Source of the DNA: a virus
DNA length: 36,677 nt
Strand: one strand, 5' to 3'
IMG/VR virus record: IMGVR_UViG_3300007734_000638
Location: 1-36,677 of that record
Within the stretch, counting starts at the first letter, position 1. Each line of letters opens with the position of its first letter. The notes under the pieces were generated by a model. It was not told the origin of the DNA and made no database searches. It saw only the letters and a list, made by a program, of their open reading frames with translations. Positions 22,463 through 28,622 of the stretch are shown here, piece by piece. The translations under genes and the position numbers were made by a program.

Positions 22463-22794
22463 GATCCAAGTACGGGGCTATTCGGACGACCATCGACGGC
22501 ATTACCTTCGCCAGCAAAGCGGAAGCGCGGCGGTATGCGGAGTTACAGATTCTGTTGAAGTCAGGCGAGATTACTGACCTGAAGCTGCAACCACGCTACC
22601 CGTTGGTGTTCACGCCTCGCAAGGGAGCCGATCCGGTGAACGTCGGCAGTTACATTGCCGACTTCTGGTACAGGAAGCGCAACAAAGAGGCGGTCGTTGA
22701 GGATGTGAAGGGGATGTTGACGCCGGTCTACCGGCTGAAGAAGAAGATGGTCGAAGCCATCTACGGCATCAAGATCGTCGAGGTGCGACGGTGA
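22459..22794 (+). CDS. DUF1064 phage nuclease
   Basis: 111 residues, ATGA overlap at 22459. GITFASKAEARRYAELQILL then GEITDLKLQPRYPLVF then YIADFWYRKRN and VVEDVKGMLTPVYRLKKK: this is the DUF1064 signature ('F-SK-EA-RY-EL--L---G-I--L--QP', Y-I-A-D-F, V-x-D-x-K-G). The family has a PD-(D/E)XK fold; Asp in YIADF and Asp/Lys in EDVKG are the expected active-site residues. Members are proposed Holliday-junction or endonuclease proteins. The fold assignment is more certain than the substrate. Confidence 0.85.
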   Translation: MRSKYGAIRTTIDGITFASKAEARRYAELQILLKSGEITDLKLQPRYPLVFTPRKGADPVNVGSYIADFWYRKRNKEAVVEDVKGMLTPVYRLKKKMVEAIYGIKIVEVRR

Positions 22795-22955
22795 CCTGCA
22801 TTCAGTGCCACCGCCCCGCACGGTTGTCGGGCCGTGCGAAGACTTGCATTGTCTGCGCGTATCGGAAGACGGTTGCGAACGCGGTGGCGTCCAAGATTGA
22901 GCGCGAGTTCAAGCGCAGCCAAATGCGCCAGTGGCGCGAACGACGACTGGCATGA
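22791..22955 (+). CDS. Small zinc-binding protein
   Basis: 54 residues, GTG start at 22791 in a GTGA overlap. CIQCHRPARLSGRAKTCIVC provides a CxxC...CxxC zinc ribbon, followed by a very basic helix (KIEREFKRSQMRQWRERRL). A nucleic-acid-binding role is likely. It overlaps the cytosine methyltransferase start by 4 bases, so the two are co-translated. Confidence 0.7.
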   Translation: MTCIQCHRPARLSGRAKTCIVCAYRKTVANAVASKIEREFKRSQMRQWRERRLA

Positions 22956-23794
22956 GCGCCTACTACAACGAGCATGACCCGTTCGCCGCCGCCTGGTTGC
23001 GCGAGTTGATGAAAGACGGCCTGATCGCGGATGGAGAGGTAGACGAGCGTGACATCCAGACCCTTGACCCCCGCGACCTGCGCGGCTTCACCCAGTGCCA
23101 CTTCTTTGCCGGGATCGGCGGCTGGAGTTACGCCCTCCGACTGGCCGGATGGGACGATGCTCGACCTGTTTGGACAGGCAGTTGCCCCTGTCAGCCCTTT
23201 AGTAGTGCGGGAAAGTCTGGGGGGGGGGGCGATCCGCGCCATCTTTGGCCAGCGTGGTATCGCCTCATCCGCGAGTGCCGCCCTGCAGTCCTCTTTGGTG
23301 AACAGGTTGAAGCAGCGGTTGCCCATGGGTGGCTCGACCTTGTTTGCGATGACCTGGAACGAGAAGGCTACGCCGTCGGGGCGGTCGGTCTGCCTGCTGC
23401 GAGCGTCGGGGCACCGCACATCCGGCAACGGCTGTGGTTCGTGGCCGACACCCAAAGCGCAGAACGCGAACAGAGCGGTTCTGCACGGGCGGGGAGGTCA
23501 GGACTTACAGACGGTGGTGGCGCTAGCCAGTTGGCCGACGCCGACGGCGCGGGATCACAAAGACGGGAACGCCACCAGTTGCCAGAACGTCCCGATCAAC
23601 TGTCGCCTTGGGCGGCAGGTTCACTTGAGTGGCTTCCCTGTCGAGACGGCAAAGCAAGACCAACTCAATCCGGCCTTCAGCCTTTGGCTCATGGGATACC
23701 CAACCGTGTGGGCACATTGCGGGGCGCGGGTAATGCCATTGTCCCGCAAGTCGCGGCAGCGTTTATCGCCGCCTATCAAGAGGTGAACGCATGA
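22952..23794 (+). CDS. DNA (cytosine-5) methyltransferase
   Basis: 280 residues. Motif I FFAGIGGWSYAL (51-62), motif IV GSCPCQPF with catalytic Cys80, motif VI GEQV (116-119), motif VIII QRLWFV (159-164), motif X GNAIVPQVAAAF (260-271). The target-recognition part between VIII and X is short (LADADGAGSQRRER, then EWLPCRDGKARP). The enzyme uses S-adenosylmethionine to methylate cytosine in DNA. No restriction gene lies near, so it probably protects phage DNA from host restriction. A tract of eleven G (23219-23229) encodes the glycines just after motif IV. From 23157 on, a second protein is open in the +1 frame. Confidence 0.9.
   Translation: MSAYYNEHDPFAAAWLRELMKDGLIADGEVDERDIQTLDPRDLRGFTQCHFFAGIGGWSYALRLAGWDDARPVWTGSCPCQPFSSAGKSGGGGDPRHLWPAWYRLIRECRPAVLFGEQVEAAVAHGWLDLVCDDLEREGYAVGAVGLPAASVGAPHIRQRLWFVADTQSAEREQSGSARAGRSGLTDGGGASQLADADGAGSQRRERHQLPERPDQLSPWAAGSLEWLPCRDGKARPTQSGLQPLAHGIPNRVGTLRGAGNAIVPQVAAAFIAAYQEVNA
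23157..23786 (+). CDS. Second protein overlapping the cytosine methyltransferase gene (+1 frame)
   Basis: 209 residues from the ATG at 23157, with GGATGGGACG just upstream, wholly inside the methyltransferase gene. Sequence features do not look random: MLDLFGQAVAPVSPLVV at the start, STLFAMTWNEKATPSGRSVC, two copies of the motif SWPTP (in GSWPTPKAQ and ASWPTPTARDHKDG), then GRQVHLSGFP and LNPAFSLWLMGYPTVWA. I recall proteins with this same architecture ('LFGQ', repeated WPTP, 'LNP--S-WLMG-P--W') in many phage and prophage genomes next to or inside this methyltransferase. The function is unknown. Confidence 0.6.
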   Translation: MLDLFGQAVAPVSPLVVRESLGGGAIRAIFGQRGIASSASAALQSSLVNRLKQRLPMGGSTLFAMTWNEKATPSGRSVCLLRASGHRTSGNGCGSWPTPKAQNANRAVLHGRGGQDLQTVVALASWPTPTARDHKDGNATSCQNVPINCRLGRQVHLSGFPVETAKQDQLNPAFSLWLMGYPTVWAHCGARVMPLSRKSRQRLSPPIKR

Positions 23795-23991
23795 TGACAG
23801 GGATCAGATGGATGATCGGTGCTGCCGCCGTGACCGCATGGGTGGTTGGCGCGGCGGTGTATGCGGCGTGGCTGAAACACGAAGCGCAGAAGGCGCGTCG
23901 AGACAGTGAACAGCGCAAGACATTGGATCGGATTGTCCAAGCCTCGATGCCGCCAGCGGCACCCGGCATCAACAGAAAGCGAGTGTCGTGA
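23791..23991 (+). CDS. Small membrane protein
   Basis: 66 residues. Start at 23791 (ATGATG, overlapping the methyltransferase stop); 23794 is equally possible. A single membrane span WMIGAAAVTAWVVGAAVYAA near the N-terminus precedes a charged cytoplasmic-type tail (HEAQKARRDSEQRKTLDR). It could be a holin-like, exclusion or anchoring protein. No family recognised. Confidence 0.65.
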   Translation: MMTGIRWMIGAAAVTAWVVGAAVYAAWLKHEAQKARRDSEQRKTLDRIVQASMPPAAPGINRKRVS

Positions 23992-24842
23992 TGGAGATTA
24001 CCGAAGCGATCGCGATTAAGGTGCGAGACGCGGTAGATGCCGGTCTGGTCGCCGGAGTGGGTCAGCCGATTCCCGGCCAGATGTGCGTCGAGGCGGCGGT
24101 GTGCTACGCGCTGGGCCTGCCGCACGGCGATGATCCGGGCTGTGTGTCACCCACACTGCGGCAACTCAAGATTGTGTTGAACGACTCGTCGTGGTCGAGC
24201 ACTACCGCCCGCGCTCAGGGCTTGCGCCGACTTGCTGTGGCACAGTTGGGCAGCAAAGGTGTGCTTGATGATGACGTGTTTGTCCGGCGCATGATTACAA
24301 TGACGATCCGTGTGTCCGTGCCACAGGCGCTGAGACATGCAGCGTGGCTTAACCCCCAGCATGCCGACGCGTTGGAGTCGGCGGCGGTGCGGTGCGAGAT
24401 CGAGGGGACGCTAGGCGCTGCCCGTGCTGCCCGTGCTGCTGCTACTGAGGCTGCTGCTGCTGTCCGCGCTGCTGTCCGTGCTGCTGCTGCTACTGTTGCT
24501 GCTGTCCGTGTTGTCCGTGCTGCTGCTGCTGCTTATGCTGCTGCTGATGCTGCTGCTGATGCTGCTGATGCTGCTGTCCGTGCTGCTGCTGATGCTGCTG
24601 AGTGTGCTGATGCTGCTGCTTACGACGCATCGCTGTCTGCTGATGCTGCCCGTGTTGCTGCTACTGATGCTGCCCGCGCTGCTGCTGCTGCTGATGCTGT
24701 TGCTGCTGCTGCTGCTGCTTATGCTTACGACGCATCGCTGTCTGATTACGCTGAGCGCGTGGTGGAGATTTTGATCGACATGCAAGCGCCGGGATGCCAA
24801 TGGTTGGCGTTGGTGCCCAAGGATGACAAGGAGGACAAATGA
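23991..24842 (+). CDS. Alanine-rich protein with GCT triplet-repeat region
   Basis: 283 residues from the ATG at 23991 (TGATG overlap). The N-terminal 140 residues are globular: EITEAIAIKVRDAVDAGLVA, GQPIPGQMCVEAAVCYALGL, RQLKIVLNDSSWSST, ARAQGLRRLAVAQLG. From memory this is a recurrent phage/bacterial protein head of unknown function. Residues about 142-260 are almost only Ala with Asp, Arg, Val and Tyr, mostly encoded by GCT (24412-24730), predicting a long Ala-rich helix. The last 25 residues are ordinary again (VEILIDMQAPGCQWLALVPK). A tandem duplicate YDASLS occurs twice in the repeat. Confidence 0.78.
   Translation: MEITEAIAIKVRDAVDAGLVAGVGQPIPGQMCVEAAVCYALGLPHGDDPGCVSPTLRQLKIVLNDSSWSSTTARAQGLRRLAVAQLGSKGVLDDDVFVRRMITMTIRVSVPQALRHAAWLNPQHADALESAAVRCEIEGTLGAARAARAAATEAAAAVRAAVRAAAATVAAVRVVRAAAAAYAAADAAADAADAAVRAAADAAECADAAAYDASLSADAARVAATDAARAAAAADAVAAAAAAYAYDASLSDYAERVVEILIDMQAPGCQWLALVPKDDKEDK
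24412..24730 (+). repeat. GCT/GCTG triplet-repeat tract inside the alanine-rich gene
   Basis: About 320 bases dominated by GCT codons interrupted by GAT, CGT, GTC and TAT. The tract TTACGACGCATCGCTGTCTG occurs twice (about 24617-24636 and 24724-24743), an internal duplication. Long same-frame triplet arrays are prone to slippage. The other frames of this tract encode only Leu or Ser runs and are not genes. Confidence 0.85.
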
Positions 24843-25033
24843 CGTTACCGTGGATCACCAAGCACGACACCATTGACCACTGGACACCCCAACGCGCAGG
24901 GGACGCGGAACGCCGGATGCTGGTGGCCGACGGTCGGGTGATCGAACCGAGTTACCTCTGGTCTGCCGTCGCGCAACAGCATGAAGCGGCAGCGGCGGTG
25001 AACCGCGAACGGGCAAGTCGGACGGAGGCATGA
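24839..25033 (+). CDS. Small conserved-context protein, unknown
   Basis: 64 residues, ATGA overlap and an excellent ribosome site (AAGGAGG). Hydrophilic and mostly helical: TIDHWTPQRAGDAERRMLVA, then a second helix SAVAQQHEAAAAVNRERASR. No motif or family recognised. Coupled to both neighbours by 4-base overlaps, so it is a true member of the operon. Confidence 0.65.
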   Translation: MTLPWITKHDTIDHWTPQRAGDAERRMLVADGRVIEPSYLWSAVAQQHEAAAAVNRERASRTEA

Positions 25034-25674
25034 GCCACTACCACCTGATCGGCCAACTACCGCATCACCAATACGTGCAGGTGAACACCGCGTTTACGCA
25101 TCGTGCGTCAGAGGTATCCAGCATTCCCGGCATCTGGTTTGGCCTAGTGTCGTATCCCGGTCGCGCCTGGGGCTGTACCGTGCTGTTGGAGAATGGGGCC
25201 GTCTACCGCAACCTGCCCCTTCACGCGTTGGCGCACAAGCTGGATGGGCTGGACATCCCGTGGGAAGCCCGAGAAGCCCAGCACTGGGACTGCTACGGCT
25301 CTGGCTTCACCACCTTGTGCTACGACACGCTCAGGGGGCTTGAATGCACCGCCAAGACCGCCGATGTGCAGCGTAACGGCGAATACCTCTGCACCATCGC
25401 GCCGGTGGGGGATGCCTACTCGGCGGTGCCGTCGCAGAGTAAGGAACTGGTGCTCGTTGCGTTGACGAATGGGCGCTACACGTTGCAGCCGACTGACCGT
25501 GTGGTGTTCAGGGACGTGTCGTTCACGGTGGGTGAGGGATTCCCGTGTGGACTGCGGCGGCAGGACGAGACGTATTCAGCGGAAGGAGAGCAGCCCATGC
25601 GCACCCAAGGGATGAGCCGCGCCGACAGCCGCCGGGAGTTTAAAAAGGCGATTAAGGGAGAGACACCAGAATGA
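25030..25674 (+). CDS. Unknown phage protein, beta-rich, with charged tail
   Basis: 214 residues. QVNTAFTHRASEVSSIPGIW then GCTVLLENGAVYRNLPLHAL then AQHWDCYGSGFTTLCY read as a globular beta-rich domain. KELVLVALTNGRYTLQPTDR is a second strand block, and the last 50 residues are charged (SRADSRREFKKAIKGETPE). I believe this is a family present in several environmental phages, but I know no function. It overlaps the adenine methyltransferase gene by 4 bases. Confidence 0.7.
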   Translation: MSHYHLIGQLPHHQYVQVNTAFTHRASEVSSIPGIWFGLVSYPGRAWGCTVLLENGAVYRNLPLHALAHKLDGLDIPWEAREAQHWDCYGSGFTTLCYDTLRGLECTAKTADVQRNGEYLCTIAPVGDAYSAVPSQSKELVLVALTNGRYTLQPTDRVVFRDVSFTVGEGFPCGLRRQDETYSAEGEQPMRTQGMSRADSRREFKKAIKGETPE

Positions 25675-26126
25675 AGAACGACCTGATGTTCTCGTCCAAG
25701 TCGGACGAGTGGGCCACGCCGGTCGATCTGTTCGACAAGCTGGACTACGAGTTCGATTTCGAGATTGATCTTGCGGCAACCGGAGAGAACACAAAGTGCG
25801 AGTCGTTCTATAGCAAGGAATCAAACTCGCTTGAACAGGACTGGGGCGGCACGTTTGACAGAGGTTGGATCAATCCTCCCTACTCGCGTGGTCTGTGCGC
25901 CCAGTTCATCGCTAAGGCCGCAGAGGAACGCCGGAAGGGTTTCTTGACCGTGATGCTGCTTCCGGCCCGGACGGACACCAAGGCGTTCCACACGCACATC
26001 TACGACGCCAGCACATGGCGACCGCGAGACGGTATCGAGATCCGGTTGCTGCCGGGACGGTTGAAGTTTGGCGGCAGCACGAACAGTGCGCCGTTCCCGT
26101 CGATGATTGTGGTGTTCAGACCATGA
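25671..26126 (+). CDS. DNA N-6-adenine methyltransferase (phage Dam type)
   Basis: 151 residues. DEWATPVDLFDKL at the N-terminus, FEIDLAATGENTK (the S-adenosylmethionine region), WINPPYSRG with the catalytic N-P-P-Y (68-71), and LPARTDTKAFHTHIYD. This is the compact phage Dam family (the 'W-TP--LF--L', 'D-AA', 'NPPY', 'LPARTDT--FH' set). It methylates adenine in DNA, probably to resist host restriction or to time replication. Start in an ATGA overlap. With the cytosine enzyme, this phage carries two solitary methyltransferases in one operon. Confidence 0.88.
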   Translation: MKNDLMFSSKSDEWATPVDLFDKLDYEFDFEIDLAATGENTKCESFYSKESNSLEQDWGGTFDRGWINPPYSRGLCAQFIAKAAEERRKGFLTVMLLPARTDTKAFHTHIYDASTWRPRDGIEIRLLPGRLKFGGSTNSAPFPSMIVVFRP

Positions 26127-26443
26127 GGATACTGACTATCTACATCAGCGGCCCCATCAGCGGCCTGCCTGACGGCAACCGACCGGCGTTTGCCGAGATG
26201 GCGGTTACGTGGCGGTCGAAGGGCTGGGAGGTCGTGAACCCCCATGAACTGTTCGCGGCGGAGGAGGAAGAGAGTTGGGAGGGCTATATGCGGAAAGACC
26301 TTGCGGCCTTGCTCACCTGTACGCACATCGTTATGCTGCCGGGATGGGAACATTCACGGGGAGCGCGGTTAGAGAAGACGGTGGCCGATGCGGTCGGGAT
26401 TCTCTTGATGTTACCCAGTGACGCAAAAGAAGACCCCGCCTAG
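26123..26443 (+). CDS. DUF4406 protein (nucleoside deoxyribosyltransferase-like fold)
   Basis: 106 residues, ATGA overlap. The start ILTIYISGPISGLPDGNRPA matches the 'YISGPISG' loop of DUF4406, whose relatives include nucleoside 2-deoxyribosyltransferases. Then WEVVNPHEL and CTHIVMLPGWEHSRGARLEK (the 'LPGWE-S-GA--E' active-site stretch with Ser and Glu) fit the fold. It might remodel nucleotides or modified bases, but the substrate is not known. It lies beside the methyltransferase, suggesting a nucleotide or DNA-modification role. Confidence 0.8.
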   Translation: MRILTIYISGPISGLPDGNRPAFAEMAVTWRSKGWEVVNPHELFAAEEEESWEGYMRKDLAALLTCTHIVMLPGWEHSRGARLEKTVADAVGILLMLPSDAKEDPA

Positions 26444-26570
26444 ACTCGTCAAGCCCCTGCCCCCCGTGGACTGCCCAGACTGCCCCACCACCCATCACGG
26501 CGTGGCGGGGTATCTGGTCTGTCCCGTCTGCGGGACGTTGTCGGTGGTGGTGGCCTACAACCCGATGTGA
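26418..26570 (+). CDS. 50-residue zinc-ribbon protein
   Basis: GTG start at 26418, overlapping the DUF4406 gene by 26 bases. CPDCPTTHHG then CPVCGTLSVVV gives four cysteines with two nearby histidines, a standard small zinc ribbon. It overlaps the holin-like gene on the other strand by 16 bases at the 3' ends. The sequence GTCCCG-TCTG-CGGGAC (26521-26536) inside it forms a neat hairpin. Function unknown; probably an RNA- or DNA-binding helper. Confidence 0.6.
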   Translation: MTQKKTPPRLVKPLPPVDCPDCPTTHHGVAGYLVCPVCGTLSVVVAYNPM

Positions 26571-26728
26571 ACGGGGTCTTTAGTCACGGCGCGGAGGGCA
26601 ATGTTGATCAGGCCCACCACGATGGCCGTCGTCTCCGGTGGCAGGGGAATGACGCCACTCACCGCTGCCGCAATGGACAGCACCTGCATCCAGAAGGTCT
26701 TACTCTTAAACAGGTTCTTTGCTTTCAT
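26555..26728 (-). CDS. Small holin-like membrane protein
   Basis: 57 residues from the ATG at 26728. Amphipathic start (KAKNLFKSKTFWMQVLSIAA) then a hydrophobic run AAAVSGVIPLPPETTAIVVGL and INIALRAVTKDPVHI. Two short hydrophobic segments joined by a Pro turn are typical of holin-like phage proteins of this size. It is the last gene of the late operon, after the DUF5675 and unknown genes, where lysis genes are expected. It ends inside the oppositely oriented zinc-ribbon gene. Confidence 0.6.
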   Translation of the reverse strand: MKAKNLFKSKTFWMQVLSIAAAVSGVIPLPPETTAIVVGLINIALRAVTKDPVHIGL

Positions 26729-26737
26729 GCTGACTCC

Positions 26738-27310
26738 TTAGTCCAAGCCCAGTGCGGTACGCCATTCCGCACGATGTTTGTCGATGCTAGCGTCCAAGTT
26801 CATCCCCGCGAGGTAATCATAGATGGTGCGGCCAAACCAGCGGCCCACCTGGGCATCCGGCACCCGCCCCGCTTCCGCATAGTCGGCCCACAGGATCATC
26901 CCAATGGCGTCAAAGGCGGCGTCCCCCGGATACGGCGGCAGGGCCTGCACGACCGGCACGTCCGGCTCAGGCGGGTCAGGCGCATAGACATGCTGATCGG
27001 CGGGGAGGATACCAATGGGATCCTCCTCAAATCGGTAGGTATCTGACCCCGAGCCGGGAATACAGTCCCACGCCTCACGGGAAGGCAGGGAGACGGCGAC
27101 ATCGTCCGACATCGGGCGACCCCCGCCCCCGTCCTTCACATGCCACTGGGTGTCTGGGACAGCGTTATAGACGGGATGGCCCCAGTAGGCACACCCGACC
27201 ACCCGCATCCAGAAGGCGTTGCGTTCATCCCGCGTGGAGGACGCGCCGAGGTTGTAACCTTCGTCGTTGTGGATCCACTCGGCCATATCGACGAGATCTT
27301 CAATGCTCAT
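26738..27310 (-). CDS. Unknown late protein with acidic proline-rich middle
   Basis: 190 residues, overlapping the DUF5675 gene by 4 bases. N-terminal IEDLVDMAEWIHNDEGYNLG and RNAFWMRVVGCAYWGHPVYN; a middle APDPPEPDVPVVQALPPYP; and a C-terminal half DAIGMILWADYAEAGRVPDA then VGRWFGRTIYDYLAGM. I recall a similar C-terminal pattern in environmental phage genomes but cannot name it. No signal peptide. Its place next to lysis-type genes suggests a cell-wall enzyme or lysis helper, by position only. Confidence 0.7.
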   Translation of the reverse strand: MSIEDLVDMAEWIHNDEGYNLGASSTRDERNAFWMRVVGCAYWGHPVYNAVPDTQWHVKDGGGGRPMSDDVAVSLPSREAWDCIPGSGSDTYRFEEDPIGILPADQHVYAPDPPEPDVPVVQALPPYPGDAAFDAIGMILWADYAEAGRVPDAQVGRWFGRTIYDYLAGMNLDASIDKHRAEWRTALGLD

Positions 27311-27711
27311 TGCGCCTCCTCAATGGTGATGGCGATCGGGTCACCCGCCGTCGTCGCTCGACGCAGATGCTCCATGACGTTCATTAGAGCCAACTTGCTC
27401 TCTTCCACCCGGTCATACGCCCGGATCCGGCCCACCAGCACACAGCCATGGGTATCCGCTTGCGTGTTCCCGGCATGCATGCGAATGCCTGTGAATCCTG
27501 GCACCGCCAACACTTCTGGCAGCACCTTCTGGAACCGTTGGGACAGTGACAACCGGACATCGTAGCGACCGGCAGGAATGGCCGTCTCGCCGGGGATCTT
27601 CACCGGACGCACGACATCTTCCAATGTCCAGCAAGTAAAGACGCCATCAATGAGCAGAATACCCATCGTCGCGGCGACCGTCGAGGGTTCCCGAATGACG
27701 CGGAGGTTCAT
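27307..27711 (-). CDS. DUF5675 protein, candidate cell-wall/lysis protein
   Basis: 134 residues. TWTLED (here CWTLED), PGETAIPAGRYDVRLS, LAVPGFTGIRMHAGNTQADT, HGCVLVG: this is the DUF5675 pattern, including the 'IR-H-GN---DT-GC-L-G' end that resembles a catalytic His/Cys loop of L,D-transpeptidase-like enzymes. Members are often placed with phage lysis genes. It could be the cell-wall enzyme of this phage, as no standard endolysin was found. Enzymatic role inferred. Confidence 0.8.
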   Translation of the reverse strand: MNLRVIREPSTVAATMGILLIDGVFTCWTLEDVVRPVKIPGETAIPAGRYDVRLSLSQRFQKVLPEVLAVPGFTGIRMHAGNTQADTHGCVLVGRIRAYDRVEESKLALMNVMEHLRRATTAGDPIAITIEEAQ

Positions 27712-27794
27712 GACTCAGCCCACGTCAACAACAGCAGCCCGAGTGAGAAACAGCAGCCCAAGACAAACAGGGCGCACAGGAGCGGCACCGTCAC
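27708..27794 (-). CDS. 28-residue membrane micro-protein
   Basis: GTG at 27794 in a GTGA overlap with the preceding gene, and its TGA overlaps the DUF5675 start (ATGA). The product MTVPLLCALFVLGCCFSLGL then LLLTWAES is one hydrophobic span. Both overlaps in register make translation likely. It could be a small spanin, antiholin or anchor protein; the cysteine pair within the span is unusual. Confidence 0.55.
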   Translation of the reverse strand: MTVPLLCALFVLGCCFSLGLLLLTWAES

Positions 27795-28000
27795 CGCATG
27801 ACCCAGTAGATCGCGGCGACGACGACCGCCGACAGCGCACTGATAGCAATGGCGTTGATACGACCACTACGGTCAGCTAGCACGGCAATTTCCCGTTCAC
27901 TGGTGCGGGTGCGTCCATTCAGGGTATCTAGTCGTGTATGAATGCCTTTCAGGGCATCCATGACCGCCGCGTGACGCTCGTCCAATACTTGATCGTCCAT
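27791..28000 (-). CDS. Coiled coil plus membrane-anchor protein
   Basis: 69 residues from the ATG at 28000. The long upstream extension of this frame crosses another gene and is rejected. Helical N-terminus DERHAAVMDALKGIHTRLDT and TRTSEREIAVLADR, then a C-terminal membrane span INAIAISALSAVVVAAIYWV. This arrangement (coiled coil, then tail anchor) resembles XhlA-type or holin-partner proteins in lysis cassettes. The next gene downstream overlaps by 4 bases. Confidence 0.65.
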   Translation of the reverse strand: MDDQVLDERHAAVMDALKGIHTRLDTLNGRTRTSEREIAVLADRSGRINAIAISALSAVVVAAIYWVMR

Positions 28001-28004
28001 GACA

Positions 28005-28622
28005 TTATTTCTTCGGAGCCGGAATGGGGCCACCGACGGGGAACTGGCCACACGCCGCCGGGTTGCCTTGACCGGCATCCGTGATAAACCCCTGTCCCAG
28101 CGCCACCGGCCCACCATTCAGCGTCTCCCCTAGTGGGCAGCGACAGTTTGCCAGCTTGACGCCATTGATCGACGGCGCGGGTGAACAGGCAAAGCTGAAG
28201 CAGTTCACGACGGGTGCGGCGATACCCGGTGCGCCTGCACAGACCTGCCCCGTGACCTGCGTTTGTGCTAACGGCGAGGTCGCCCATCCGTTGATCGCCT
28301 GCGGGATGTGCTGTCGAAACGAATACAGGCTCCACACGCCGTTCTTTGACGGAGCCGCACACGACCCCCGCATGTTGCCGCTGTTCACGTCCGCAATGGC
28401 CTTGCCTTTGAGGATGGGGCAGGTACAGGACATCTCTGGGTACGACGCCAACCCGCCACCCGCCACCCGCACGTGGATCATCTTCGGCTGGCCCTGACTG
28501 TCGAGGACGGGCGTACAGGTGGAGGCGGCACACAAGGCAAATTCACCGGAGCAGGTGGTGACGCCGGGTGGTGGCGCGGGTGGTGACTGAAGGGTCAGAG
28601 CAAAGAGCAGCAAGGTCATCAT
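28005..28622 (-). CDS. Secreted-type, cysteine-rich protein of unknown function
   Basis: 205 residues. A hydrophobic start (MMTLLLFALTLQSPPAP) looks like a short signal peptide or membrane anchor. The mature part has about 12 cysteines, many in close pairs (SCTCP, NCRCP, NCFSFAC), and Pro/Gly-rich linkers. A protein like this needs an oxidising compartment and is unusual for a tail or lysis cassette. It starts in an ATGATG overlap with the appendage gene. No family recognised. It might decorate the virion surface or act in the periplasm. Confidence 0.7.
   Translation of the reverse strand: MMTLLLFALTLQSPPAPPPGVTTCSGEFALCAASTCTPVLDSQGQPKMIHVRVAGGGLASYPEMSCTCPILKGKAIADVNSGNMRGSCAAPSKNGVWSLYSFRQHIPQAINGWATSPLAQTQVTGQVCAGAPGIAAPVVNCFSFACSPAPSINGVKLANCRCPLGETLNGGPVALGQGFITDAGQGNPAACGQFPVGGPIPAPKK

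Noticed and set aside
24411-24800. Poly-Leu (plus) and poly-Ser (minus) frames over the GCT repeat
   Set aside because: They are reading-frame shadows of the triplet repeat; only the Ala frame has normal sequence on both sides.
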